52,071 nucleotides of DNA, from positions 1 through 52,071 of the forward strand of contig JBBDTK010000036.1 of assembly GCA_040904405.1 (NCBI GenBank). The letters are read 5' to 3'. Source of the stretch: VRUE01 sp040904405. Its GTDB lineage: Bacteria > Actinomycetota > Thermoleophilia > Solirubrobacterales > 70-9. Positions 13,845 to 21,821 of this stretch are shown piece by piece (positions within the stretch are counted from its first letter, which is position 1; each line of letters begins with the position of its first letter). The position numbers and the translations under genes are program-made. The notes under the pieces were generated by a model. It did no database searches. It saw only the letters and a list, made by a program, of their open reading frames with translations, and was not told the DNA's origin.

Positions 13845-14960
13845 ATGATCCACACCATGACGAACTCTGTGCTCTGGGACCTCGACCCACACACCGCAGC
13901 GAAGCATCGTGTCCTTCGCTCCTACCTTGATGGATGGATCCCAGTTCTGGGCAAGCAAGCTCAGCGGGTTGGGGACGATGATCCTCGCCTAATGCTTGTT
14001 GACGGCTTTGCCGGCCCGGGGCGCTACGCAGCTGGCGAGCCCGGCTCGCCCCTCATTATGCTGGATGCGCTTCTCTCCCACCAGAGCTTCAAAGAACTGG
14101 CGGGCGTTCGGTTCATCTTCTTCTTCATCGAGCATGACGAGGGCCGCGTTGAACACCTCCGCGAGGAGGTCGCAGAGCTTGGGAAGCTGCCGGAAAACGT
14201 CTCCGTCGCCATCGAGCATGGAGAGTTCGAGGCCACCTTTTCCTCGGTGATCGATCCGATCATCGAGGAGGGTGCTCATCTGATTCCGACCTTCGCCTTC
14301 ATTGACCCCTTCGGCTATTCGAGCGCATCGATGTCGATCACGGGTCGGCTACTCGACTTTCCCCGCTGCGAGACGCTGTTCTTTCTACCGATGACCTTTA
14401 TCCATCGCTTTGTCGGTCGAACGGGCCAGGAGGCCGCCTTGACGTCCCTCTTCGGAACCGACGAATGGCGTGCGGCGATACCGCTTCAAGGCGCAGCTCG
14501 AACTATTTATCTGTTGGAGCTATTCGAACGCCAACTCGAGCAGAGTCGGGGAGTCGAGTATGTCCGTTCGTTTCAGCTGCGTACCCGGAACGGGAGGGAT
14601 TACCGACTTGTCTTCGGTCTTGGGCACCGTAAGGGGCTTGAGATCGCGAAGGACGCGATGTGGAAAGTGGACCCTCTCTCCGGGACTTCCTACACTGCTA
14701 CTACGGAGTCTGGGCAGGAGGTGCTGTTCAACCCTGGCGACAATGTGGATACGTGGCCGCTTCTGGCCGAGCTGCGCGTGCAATTCGGGATGAAGTGGTT
14801 CACGATCGATCAGGCGGAGCACTGTACCTTGGCCGATACGCCATTCCGAAGCGGCCACCTCCGAAGGCTCACCCTCCAACCGGCAGAGCGAGAAGGCAAG
14901 TTGGAGGTTCAGCGGCCGGGAAGGGGCTTCAAGAACGCGAAAATGCGATTCTGCTCGTGA
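13845..14960 (+). CDS. tcmP: Three-Cys-motif partner protein TcmP (copy 1)
   Basis: A ~371-aa protein of the TcmP family (TIGR04474), defined by regular co-occurrence with Gp37/Gp68-like three-Cys proteins. Characteristic segments are RLMLVDGFAGPGRYAAGEPG (a Gly-rich, methyltransferase-like loop), SPLIMLDALL, FFFIEHDEGRVEHLREEV, AFIDPFGYSSASM and FFLPMTFIHRFVG. The biochemical activity is unknown. The start was set at ATG 13845, six nt after GAGGGTGG; GTG 13836 and ATG 13857 are alternatives. The partner DUF5131 gene follows after an ~88-nt spacer carrying a SOS-box-like palindrome. A second tcmP of the same length lies at 19609-20736. Confidence 0.88.
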   Translation: MIHTMTNSVLWDLDPHTAAKHRVLRSYLDGWIPVLGKQAQRVGDDDPRLMLVDGFAGPGRYAAGEPGSPLIMLDALLSHQSFKELAGVRFIFFFIEHDEGRVEHLREEVAELGKLPENVSVAIEHGEFEATFSSVIDPIIEEGAHLIPTFAFIDPFGYSSASMSITGRLLDFPRCETLFFLPMTFIHRFVGRTGQEAALTSLFGTDEWRAAIPLQGAARTIYLLELFERQLEQSRGVEYVRSFQLRTRNGRDYRLVFGLGHRKGLEIAKDAMWKVDPLSGTSYTATTESGQEVLFNPGDNVDTWPLLAELRVQFGMKWFTIDQAEHCTLADTPFRSGHLRRLTLQPAEREGKLEVQRPGRGFKNAKMRFCS

Positions 14961-14984
14961 CCGTTGACTCCCTGCGTCCGAACT

Positions 14985-15008
14985 GCATGCGAACATTCGT
15001 TCGTATGC
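14985..15008 (+). promoter_or_regulatory. LexA/SOS-box-like palindrome upstream of DUF5131 copy 1
   Basis: GCATGCGAAC (14985-14994) and GTTCGTATGC (14999-15008) form a near-perfect 10-bp inverted repeat around ATTC. The core CGAAC-N4-GTTCG matches the Gram-positive/actinobacterial LexA box (typified by CGAACATATGTTCG). It ends 40 nt before the DUF5131 start at 15049. An equivalent site precedes the second DUF5131 gene. Confidence 0.75.
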
Positions 15009-15048
15009 CTAAAGGGGACGCCTGGTGGCCGACGAAAGGAGCGCAGGT

Positions 15049-15783
15049 ATGGCGGACAACAGCGCGATCGAGTGGACGGAGGCGACCTGGAACCCGGTGA
15101 CCGGCTGCTTCCAGGTGTCTCCCGGCTGCGCGCATTGCTATGCCAAGACCTTTGCCGAGCGCTGGAGGGGAGTCCCTGGGCATCCCTACGAGCAGGGATT
15201 CGAGCTTCGGCTCTGGCCCCAGCGCCTAGAGCAACCGTTGCGCTGGGCTCGGCCGCGGATGATCTTTGTGAACTCGATGAGTGATCTCTTTCACGAGGAC
15301 ATCCCCGAGGAATACATCGAGGAGGTATTCGAGGTCATGGGCAGGGCCGACCATCACACCTTCCAGATCCTGACCAAGCGCCACGAGCGGCTCGCGGAGC
15401 TGGCGTCGTCCCTTCCCTGGCATCCCAACGTTTGGATCGGCGTGTCGGTCGAGAACCGGCGGTTTGTCCATCGCGCCGACTGTCTGCGGGAGATCGACGC
15501 GGCCGTCCGTTTCATCTCGGCCGAGCCTCTGCTCGGCTCCCTGGAAGGCATTGACCTATCCGGCATCGACTGGCTGATCGTTGGCGGTGAGTCGGGGCCT
15601 GGACATCGACCGATGCGGATCGAGTGGGCGAGAGAGCTGCGCGACCGCTGTCTGGACGAGGAGGTTGCCTTCTTCTTCAAGCAGTGGGGCGGGCATCGGC
15701 CGAAGTCAGGCGGGCGCTTGCTCGATGGCCGTACCTGGGATGAGATGCCATCGAGACGGCAGAACGCCCTAGCAGCCGCATAG
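15049..15783 (+). CDS. Phage Gp37/Gp68-like three-Cys-motif protein (DUF5131), copy 1
   Basis: A 244-aa protein with the diagnostic cysteines C20, C27 and C30 in WNPVTGCFQVSPGCAHCYAK (C-x6-C-x2-C). This arrangement recalls radical-SAM iron-sulfur binding, although the spacing is not the canonical CxxxCxxC. Other conserved parts are IFVNSMSDLFHEDIP, FQILTKRHERL, NVWIGVSVENRRFVHR and LIVGGESGPGHRPM. Its activity is unproven. The start ATG 15049 has the ribosome-binding site AAAGGAG, and the second copy also begins MA-x3-IEWTEATWNP. The SOS-like box upstream suggests damage-inducible expression. It follows tcmP copy 1. Confidence 0.88.
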   Translation: MADNSAIEWTEATWNPVTGCFQVSPGCAHCYAKTFAERWRGVPGHPYEQGFELRLWPQRLEQPLRWARPRMIFVNSMSDLFHEDIPEEYIEEVFEVMGRADHHTFQILTKRHERLAELASSLPWHPNVWIGVSVENRRFVHRADCLREIDAAVRFISAEPLLGSLEGIDLSGIDWLIVGGESGPGHRPMRIEWARELRDRCLDEEVAFFFKQWGGHRPKSGGRLLDGRTWDEMPSRRQNALAAA

Positions 15784-15866
15784 ATCTATCGGTCCGCTGC
15801 GACTGGGCAGATCGACCGCGAGGGCTAGGCTGATGCTCGATCCGCCGTTTCTCCGCCCGGTAGTGG

Positions 15867-15929
15867 GCCGAGCTGCGAGCCGGTGTCCTCGCCGCGGACG
15901 ATATCGCCACTCGCGATCGACGCGGATAG
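15867..15929 (+). pseudogene. Fragment of a VapC-like toxin gene
   Basis: The frame reads AELRAGVLAADDIATRDRRG and then TAG (15927-15929), matching the middle of the VapC at 5997-6407 almost residue for residue; the DNA is also similar. The flanking sequence (15784-15866 and 15930-16018) shows no remaining VapC or antitoxin coding. It is a deletion remnant upstream of the nuclease-helicase. Confidence 0.7.
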
Positions 15930-16018
15930 AGTCGTCCGATCCATACGGGTGCCTCCGACCTCTACGCGATCTTGTTCGATCGGATTAAGCGGCATCGCGC
16001 GGCCGAGCCGTCCTTCTC

Positions 16019-19000
16019 ATGCAGCTGAACGACGACCAACTCATCCTCTCCGCGAGCGATCTCAATGACTATCTCGCCTGCGCGCATCTGACCACGCTCG
16101 ATCTCGCTCGCGCCCGTGGTGAGCTGGAGATCGAGCCGGAGCGGGGGGCGGACGCCGAGCTGCTGGCCCGCAAGGGCGACGAGTACGAGGACCGCTACCT
16201 CGCCTGGCTGAAGGATGAAGGCAGGGAGGTCGTCGAGATCGCCCAGGAGGACGGCTCGCACGCCGCGCTGCTCGATGCCGCCCGGCGCACCGAGGAGGCG
16301 ATGCGCGCCGGCGCCGAGGTGATCTACCAGGCGACCTTCCTGCGCGACGGGCAGCGCGGCCACGCCGACTTCCTGCGCCGCGTCGAGCGCCCCTCCGACC
16401 TCGGCGAGCACAGCTACGAGGTCGCCGACACCAAGCTGGCCCGCCGCGCCAAGCCCTACTTCATCGTCCAGCTCTGCTTCTACAGCGAGCTGCTGACGGC
16501 CGTGCAGGGCGTCGAGCCGGAGCAGATCCACGTCATCCTCGGCGACGGCGAGGAGCACTCCTTCCGCCTCGCCGAGTTCTCCGCCTACTTCCGCCACATC
16601 CGCGACGCCTTCCTGGCCTCCCTCTCCGACGGGCTGCCCGACACCTACCCCGAGCCGGTCTCCCACTGCCAGGTCTGCCGCTGGCGCACCCACTGCGACG
16701 AGCGCCGCCTCGCCGACGACCACCTCAGCCTCGTCGCCAACATCAACCGCCGCCAGCGCGAGTTGCTGAGCGGGGCGGGAATAGGCACCCTGGCGGCGCT
16801 GGGGAGCGCCGATCGCCTCGCGGTCGGGGAAATCGACCCCGGCGTCCTGGAGCGCCTGCGCTCGCAGGCCGCGCTGCAGCTCGCGGCGCGCCGCAGCGGC
16901 GCGCACAGCTACCTGCTGCGCGACCCCGAGCCGGGGAGGGGGTTCGCCCGCCTGCCCAGGCCGGCGCCCGGCGACGTCTTCTTCGACATGGAGGGGGACC
17001 CGTTCTTCGACAACGAGGGCCTCGAGTACCTGTTCGGCCTCCTCACCGCCGAGGACGGCGAGCCGCGGTTCACCGCGATCTGGGGACGCGACCGCGCCGA
17101 GGAGAAGGCCGCCCTGGAGCAGTTCATCGACCTCGTCGGCGAGCGGCGCCGGCGCTTCCCCGACCTCCACGTCTACCACTACGCCTCCTACGAGGTGACC
17201 GCGCTGAAGCGCCTCGTCGGCGCCCACGGCACGCGCGAGGAGGAGCTCGACCAGCTGCTGCGCGGCGAGGTCTTCGTCGACCTCTACAAGGTCGTCAAGG
17301 AGTCGATGCTGATCTCCCAGCCCAGCTACTCGATCAAGAAGGTCGAGGCCTTCTACATGGAGCAGCGCGACACCGCGGTCAGCGACGGCGGCGCCTCGAT
17401 CGTCATGTTCGAGCAGTGGCTGGAGAAGGGCGAGGAGGCGATCCTCGACGAGATAGCCGCCTACAACCACGACGACTGCCTCTCCACCCTGAAGCTGCGC
17501 GACTGGCTGCTGGAGCGGCGCGCGGAGGCCGGCACGGCGGAGTGGTTCGAGCCCGAGCCCCAGGAACGCAGCGAGGAGTCGGTGGCCTTCCGTGAGGAGA
17601 ACGAGGAGCTGATCCGGCGACTCGGCGACTCGGCGATGGCCCGGCTGCTCGAGTACCACCACCGCGAGGCGCGCCCGGTCTGGTGGGCCTTCTTCGACCG
17701 GGTCGATGCCGAGCCGGCGGACCTCAAGGAGGACGCGGAGGCGATCGCGATGCTCACCGCCGACGAGGAGCCGCCGCGCCAGGAGAAACAGTCCCTCGTC
17801 CACCACCTCAGCTTCCCGCCGCAGGAAACGAAGCTGGGGCAGGGGGCGAAGGTGTTCGGGGCCCCCGACGGGGGGCCAGCCGGGGAGATCGTCGCGATCG
17901 ACCACGACGCCGGCCGGCTGGAGCTGAAGCGCGGCCCGAGCCTGGCGGAGCGGCCGATCCCGGCGGCGCTGATCCCCGGCGGCCCCTACGGCACCAGGGA
18001 GCAGCAGGCCGCCCTGCGCCGCCTCGCGGCGACGCTGCTCGGCGAGGGCGAGGACCCGGACGCCCACGCCGCCGCCCGCCAGATCCTCCGCCGCGAGCCG
18101 CCCCGGCTGCGCGACCGCGAGCCGGGCGAGCCGATCGACCACGAGGGGATGGAGCTGGAGGAGTTGAAGGAGATCGTCGCCTCGCTGCAGGACAGCCACC
18201 TCTTCGTCCAGGGCCCGCCCGGGTCGGGCAAGACCTGGACCGGCGCCCGCCTGATCGTCGACCTGATCGGGCGCGGCAACCGAGTCGGCGTCACCTCGAC
18301 CAGCCACAAGGTGATCCACAACCTGCTCGGCGAGGTGGAGGAGGTCGCCGCGGAGCAGGGGGCCAAGTTCAGGGGCCTGAAGAAGTCCTCGTCCGGCAAC
18401 CCCGAGTCGGAGTTCGACTCGGGGCACGGCCTGATCGAGTCGGTCGGCGACAACGGCGCCCTCAGCGACCTCGAGGTGGCCCTCACCGCCGGCACCGCCT
18501 GGCACTACTGCCGCGAGGACACGGCGCCGCTCGACTACCTGTTCATCGACGAGGCGGGCCAGGTCTCGCTGGCCGACGCGCTGGCGCTCGCCACGGCCGC
18601 CCGCAACGTCGTCCTGCTCGGCGACCCCCAGCAGCTGCCGCAGGTCTCCCAGGGGGCGCACCCGGAGGGGTCGTCGCTATCGGTGCTGGAGCACCTGCTG
18701 GGCGAGCGTCAGACGGTCGACCCCAAGCACGGCATCTTCCTCGACAAGACCTGGCGCCTGCACCCGCAGATCGGAGCCTTCGTCTCGGAGCTGATGTACG
18801 ACGGGCGGCTGGGCTCGGCGCCGGGGCGGGAGCGCCAGCGGATCGAGGCCGGGGGAGGGCTGAGCGGCGCCGGCCTGCGCTGGCTGCCGGTCGAGCACCA
18901 GGGCCGCTCCCAGTCCTCGCCCGAGGAGGCGGAGGCGATAGCGGCGGCGATCGAGCCCCTGCTCACCGGCGCCACCTACACCGACGCCGAGGGCGTCGCC

Positions 19001-19366
19001 CACCCGCTGCGCCCCGAGGACATCCTCGTCCTAACCCCCTACAACGCCCAGGTCCGCTGCCTCCAGGACCACCTCCCCGACGGCGTCCGAGTCGGCACCG
19101 TCGACAAGTTCCAGGGCCAGGAGGCCCAGATCGTCTTCTTCTCCATGGCCACCTCCAGCGGCGAGCAGATCCCCCGCAACGTCGAGTTCCTCTTCTCCCG
19201 CAACCGCCTAAACGTCGCGATCTCCAGGGCGCGCTGCCTCGCAGTGCTCGTCTGCAGCCCGCGCCTGCTCGACATCCACGCCAAGTCGATCGAGCAGATG
19301 CGGTTGGTCAACGCCCTCTGCCGGTTCGCGGAGGTGGCAGAGGGACCTGCCAGGGAGCGAACGTGA
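16019..19366 (+). CDS. TM0106-family RecB-like nuclease fused to SF1 (Upf1/DNA2-like) helicase
   Basis: A 1115-aa two-part enzyme. The N-terminal RecB-type PD-(D/E)xK nuclease shows D117 in GHADFL and E134-x4-K139 in YEVADTKLA, with a Cys cluster (SHCQVCRWRTHC) that may bind a metal or an Fe-S cluster. A YprB-like RNase H segment follows (VFFDMEGDPFFDNEG, HVYHYASYEVTALKRL, AAYNHDDCLSTLKLRDWL). The C-terminal SF1B helicase has Walker A GPPGSGKT at about residue 732, IDEAG at about 843, GDPQQLPQV, TWRLHPQIG and TVDKFQGQE, and ends in SRNRLNVAISRAR. It probably processes DNA ends or R-loops. It is flanked by the two TcmP/DUF5131 modules, and fragments of a paralogue lie at 11571 and 13478. Confidence 0.93.
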   Translation: MQLNDDQLILSASDLNDYLACAHLTTLDLARARGELEIEPERGADAELLARKGDEYEDRYLAWLKDEGREVVEIAQEDGSHAALLDAARRTEEAMRAGAEVIYQATFLRDGQRGHADFLRRVERPSDLGEHSYEVADTKLARRAKPYFIVQLCFYSELLTAVQGVEPEQIHVILGDGEEHSFRLAEFSAYFRHIRDAFLASLSDGLPDTYPEPVSHCQVCRWRTHCDERRLADDHLSLVANINRRQRELLSGAGIGTLAALGSADRLAVGEIDPGVLERLRSQAALQLAARRSGAHSYLLRDPEPGRGFARLPRPAPGDVFFDMEGDPFFDNEGLEYLFGLLTAEDGEPRFTAIWGRDRAEEKAALEQFIDLVGERRRRFPDLHVYHYASYEVTALKRLVGAHGTREEELDQLLRGEVFVDLYKVVKESMLISQPSYSIKKVEAFYMEQRDTAVSDGGASIVMFEQWLEKGEEAILDEIAAYNHDDCLSTLKLRDWLLERRAEAGTAEWFEPEPQERSEESVAFREENEELIRRLGDSAMARLLEYHHREARPVWWAFFDRVDAEPADLKEDAEAIAMLTADEEPPRQEKQSLVHHLSFPPQETKLGQGAKVFGAPDGGPAGEIVAIDHDAGRLELKRGPSLAERPIPAALIPGGPYGTREQQAALRRLAATLLGEGEDPDAHAAARQILRREPPRLRDREPGEPIDHEGMELEELKEIVASLQDSHLFVQGPPGSGKTWTGARLIVDLIGRGNRVGVTSTSHKVIHNLLGEVEEVAAEQGAKFRGLKKSSSGNPESEFDSGHGLIESVGDNGALSDLEVALTAGTAWHYCREDTAPLDYLFIDEAGQVSLADALALATAARNVVLLGDPQQLPQVSQGAHPEGSSLSVLEHLLGERQTVDPKHGIFLDKTWRLHPQIGAFVSELMYDGRLGSAPGRERQRIEAGGGLSGAGLRWLPVEHQGRSQSSPEEAEAIAAAIEPLLTGATYTDAEGVAHPLRPEDILVLTPYNAQVRCLQDHLPDGVRVGTVDKFQGQEAQIVFFSMATSSGEQIPRNVEFLFSRNRLNVAISRARCLAVLVCSPRLLDIHAKSIEQMRLVNALCRFAEVAEGPARERT

Positions 19367-19534
19367 GTGACGAGCTGAAGCCGCCTCACCCGGTTGCCCG
19401 CGTCGACGGGAGCGAGGACTTCGACGGGATCGACGCGACCGTCGCTGACTTCTGGGCTGGGCGTTCTCCGACAGCGCTCCGTCTCATATCAGCGAGGGCG
19501 GCTGCTCTTCGCGCGAAGAGCAGCCGCCCCGGCG
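19363..19534 (+). CDS. Start of an unidentified gene, broken by the assembly gap
   Basis: A GTG at 19363 overlaps the helicase stop (GTGA). The frame begins VSDELKPPHPVARVDGSEDF, then DGIDATVADFWAG, and runs about 57 codons into the N gap at 19535. The first ~40 residues look like a genuine N-terminus; similar openings with a V-x-DFW motif occur in hypothetical proteins of restriction islands, from memory only. After about 19480 the sequence turns into a palindrome, so the gene is probably already truncated. Function is unknown. Confidence 0.5.
19496..19529. repeat. Perfect 34-nt palindrome (17-bp stem)
   Basis: Seventeen bases from GGGCGGCTGC at 19496 pair perfectly with the complementary arm ending at 19529, with TTCGCGCGAA in the middle and no loop. 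It could act as a very stable terminator for the helicase transcript, but no T-tract is visible. It could equally be an artefact next to the assembly gap. Confidence 0.7.
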
Positions 19535-19557
19535 NNNNNNNNNNCCCCCCCCCCCCC
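19535..19557. other. Assembly gap (10 N) followed by a 13-C run
   Basis: Ten N bases (19535-19544) are followed by 13 consecutive C (19545-19557). The gap size is unlikely to be real. Sequence continuity, gene order and orientation across this point are uncertain. Confidence 0.95.
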
Positions 19558-19608
19558 ACGGCGGAACTCTCTCATGCGCAGTGGTGACAACTATAGGCTT
19601 GAAGCGGG

Positions 19609-20736
19609 CTAGCCCAGCTGCAGCTGGACGTCGAAGCTGACGCGATCGGGGAGCTGAATGCCGCTGGGTCGACGGCGTCCCTCAATCTCACGGGCGCGAC
19701 GGTCGAGGGTGGCGCGGCCAGCCTTCTCAAGGTCGGCGATGGCGGCGCGGTAGTGAGGCTCGACCCACACGCCGAGCGGATAGTCCTGGTTGAGGAGATC
19801 CTCGAAGGTGAGCGTACGTCCGGCGTAGGTGCCGAGCAGGTACTGCTGGAGAGTCCTGTACGGCCTGGGCTCCCTGACGTCGAGGGCGATCTGGTCGGGG
19901 TCGCGCACGGTTACCGGCCAGAAGGTCATATCGGACGACTGCTTGACCATCGCCTCCTTCATCTTGCGCATCCCGAGCGGCTCCTTGGTGAGGTGGATCA
20001 GGTAGTAGAGGGTCTGGCGCCTGTCATCCTCGAAGACGCGAAAAGGGGTTGCGAAACTGGCGATCCCATCGCGGATCACGCTTGAATAGGTGAGTAGGAG
20101 CTTCTCCTCGCGCGTTTCCTCGCCCTCAAGCTCGAGGGAACCGCGCCAGCTCTCGCCGCCGAACAGCTCGGTCAGGGGCGCTTCGTGATTCTGCTCTCCG
20201 ATGAAGCGACGAATGTCGCGCACCATGAAGGTGATCATCAGCTCCGAGCGTGAAAGCGACATCAGTTCGCGAACGACATCGAGGGGAACGCCACGGAAGC
20301 CGTAGGGGTCGGCGGTCCAGAAGACAGGCGGGACCAGGGCCGCATTGCGCAGCAATGCGGCCCTGGCAATGGCCCGATCGGCGAATTCGCCGTGCTCGGC
20401 GTCGATGGTGACCCCGGGATGCTCAAGCCCCGCAATCGTCGAGCTGAGCTCGCGGAAGTTTGCCTCGGCCTTCTCGACACAGTGGATCTCGACCCGCTTG
20501 GGCCGGCCGCGGTCAACGGCCTCAACCGCACGCTGCCAGAAGACGAGCGGTGAGCCAGCCTCGCCACCGTTGTACCTGCCGCGGCCGGCAAAGCCGTCGA
20601 AAAGGACCAGCGGGCTGATCGAGCCGAGGATGTTGAGCCAGGCGCCCAGGTAGCGGCGCTGGATCGCGTGCTTTACCCGGGCGTGCTCGGTGTAGTCCCA
20701 CTTGCGCGGATCGTCGTCGGGCAGCTCGCCGCTCAA
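19609..20736 (-). CDS. tcmP: Three-Cys-motif partner protein TcmP (copy 2)
   Basis: A 375-aa TcmP-family protein, the same length class as copy 1. Family segments are visible: RKWDYTEHARVKHAIQRRYL, LVLFDGFAGRGRYNGGEAGS, PLVFWQRAVEAV, IHCVEKAEANFREL, VFWTADPYGFRGVPLDVV and LMITFMVRDIRRFIGEQ. The TTG at 20736 overlaps the stop of the upstream DUF5131 gene (TTGA), the most economical start; a longer frame to 20934 would run inside that gene. DUF5131 and TcmP are thus translationally coupled here, whereas in copy 1 tcmP comes first. Sequence similarity between the two TcmPs is limited to the family motifs, so this is not a recent duplication. Confidence 0.87.
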   Translation of the reverse strand: MSGELPDDDPRKWDYTEHARVKHAIQRRYLGAWLNILGSISPLVLFDGFAGRGRYNGGEAGSPLVFWQRAVEAVDRGRPKRVEIHCVEKAEANFRELSSTIAGLEHPGVTIDAEHGEFADRAIARAALLRNAALVPPVFWTADPYGFRGVPLDVVRELMSLSRSELMITFMVRDIRRFIGEQNHEAPLTELFGGESWRGSLELEGEETREEKLLLTYSSVIRDGIASFATPFRVFEDDRRQTLYYLIHLTKEPLGMRKMKEAMVKQSSDMTFWPVTVRDPDQIALDVREPRPYRTLQQYLLGTYAGRTLTFEDLLNQDYPLGVWVEPHYRAAIADLEKAGRATLDRRAREIEGRRRPSGIQLPDRVSFDVQLQLG

Positions 20737-21482
20737 GCGAATGCCTTCGCCTCTGGCATCTGCGACCACGTCCGCCCCTGCAGCTCGCGGCCGCCGGACT
20801 TGGAGCGCAACCCGCCCCACTGCTTGAAGAAGAAGGCGACGCCCTCCTCGAGGCAGCGGTCGCGCAACCCGGTTGCCCACTCCTCGCGCATCGGGCGGTG
20901 GCGGGGGCCCGACTCGCCGCCGACGATCAGCCAATCGATCCGATCGAGGTCGAGGTCGTCGAGCGGCCCAAGAAGGGGCTCAGCGGAGACGAAGCGGATC
21001 GCCGCGGCCACCTCGCGCAGGTAGTCTGCGCGATGGACGAAGCGGCGATTCTCAACACTGACACCCATCCAGACGTTAGGGGGCCAGTCGAGCTCAGCTG
21101 CGAGTTCACTGAGGCGCTGCTCGCGCTTGGTGAGGACCTGGAAGACATGCCAGTGGGCGTCGCCCATGACCTCAAAGACGCGCTTGATGAAGTCGGGCGG
21201 GATCTGCTCATGGAAGAGGTCGCTCATTGAGTTGACGAAGATGTGGCGGGGGTTGCGCCAGCGCAGCGGGACTTGGAGCGAGTCGGGGTGCAGAGTGAGG
21301 CCGAAGCCGGGACCGCTGCGGCCGGGAGCGCCGTCACGCTGGTACTTGGCCTGGCCCATGTGCTTGAGACGGGCGGCGAGATCGAGCGCATAGCAATGGG
21401 CGCAGCCGGGCGAGACGCGGTCGCAGCCGGTGACGGGGTTCCAGGTCGCCTCGGTCCACTCGATCGTGCTGCTGCCAGCCAT
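20733..21482 (-). CDS. Phage Gp37/Gp68-like three-Cys-motif protein (DUF5131), copy 2
   Basis: A 249-aa paralogue of the protein at 15049-15783 with C20, C27 and C30 in WNPVTGCDRVSPGCAHCYAL. It shares IFVNSMSDLFHEQIP, FQVLTKREQRL, NVWMGVSVENRRFVHR and LIVGGESGPRHRPM with copy 1. Relative to copy 1 it has extra residues around AARLKHMGQAKYQRDGAPG. The start MAGSSTIEWTEATWNP is at 21482; the frame remains open to 21542 across the SOS-like box, which argues against the longer form. It heads a DUF5131-tcmP operon. Confidence 0.88.
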   Translation of the reverse strand: MAGSSTIEWTEATWNPVTGCDRVSPGCAHCYALDLAARLKHMGQAKYQRDGAPGRSGPGFGLTLHPDSLQVPLRWRNPRHIFVNSMSDLFHEQIPPDFIKRVFEVMGDAHWHVFQVLTKREQRLSELAAELDWPPNVWMGVSVENRRFVHRADYLREVAAAIRFVSAEPLLGPLDDLDLDRIDWLIVGGESGPRHRPMREEWATGLRDRCLEEGVAFFFKQWGGLRSKSGGRELQGRTWSQMPEAKAFA

Positions 21483-21821
21483 TGCCTGATCTTCGCAGCG
21501 GCGATCGGGAGTCCTGCGCCTATACTTGGTGCTCACAAACATATGTTCGTGTAATGATCGGACGGCCAGAGTGTCGGGAGGACGGACACCCGGCGAGATT
21601 GACGATCACCGAGCCGTCGGCGCGATCCGCGGCTGGCAGGCAGGCACGCGGTGATCGGCGCAGTGCGTCGAGGCTTCGCCTTGGCGAACGGGTCCGATGG
21701 CAACTGCCGCCGATAGCTGGGCCGCCATGTCGGCGGATACGAGCTGAGCATCGTCGGACGCCTGCTCATCGCGCGAAGGGGAAGCCATCTTGCGACGACC
21801 CGGGGCCTTGCACGCCAGCTT
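21483..21821. other. Intergenic region, no gene recognised apart from the SOS-like box
   Basis: This 339-bp spacer separates the DUF5131-tcmP operon from the SMC operon, both on the minus strand. It holds the SOS-box-like palindrome near its left end. A 60-codon minus-strand frame at 21606-21788 has no ribosome-binding site and no recognisable motif, so I did not call it. Confidence 0.5.
21534..21551 (-). promoter_or_regulatory. LexA/SOS-box-like palindrome upstream of DUF5131 copy 2
   Basis: CACAAACATATGTTCGTG is palindromic except for one position pair. On the gene strand it contains CGAACATATGTTTG, one base away from the classical LexA box CGAACATATGTTCG. It lies 51 nt upstream of the start at 21482; the matching site of copy 1 lies 40 nt upstream. 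Confidence 0.72.

Noticed and set aside
15962..18661. An 899-codon minus-strand open frame opposite the nuclease-helicase
   Set aside because: It is a GC-skew shadow: low-complexity composition, no domain motifs, and it lies fully opposite a gene with complete nuclease and helicase motifs.
17683..19587. A 634-codon + strand frame running through the N gap
   Set aside because: Most of it is an alternative-frame shadow of the helicase. Only its last ~57 codons before the gap are called, as a separate start at 19363.
21606..21788. A 60-codon minus-strand frame in the spacer before the SMC operon
   Set aside because: No ribosome-binding site and no recognisable pattern; composition becomes shadow-like after 30 codons.
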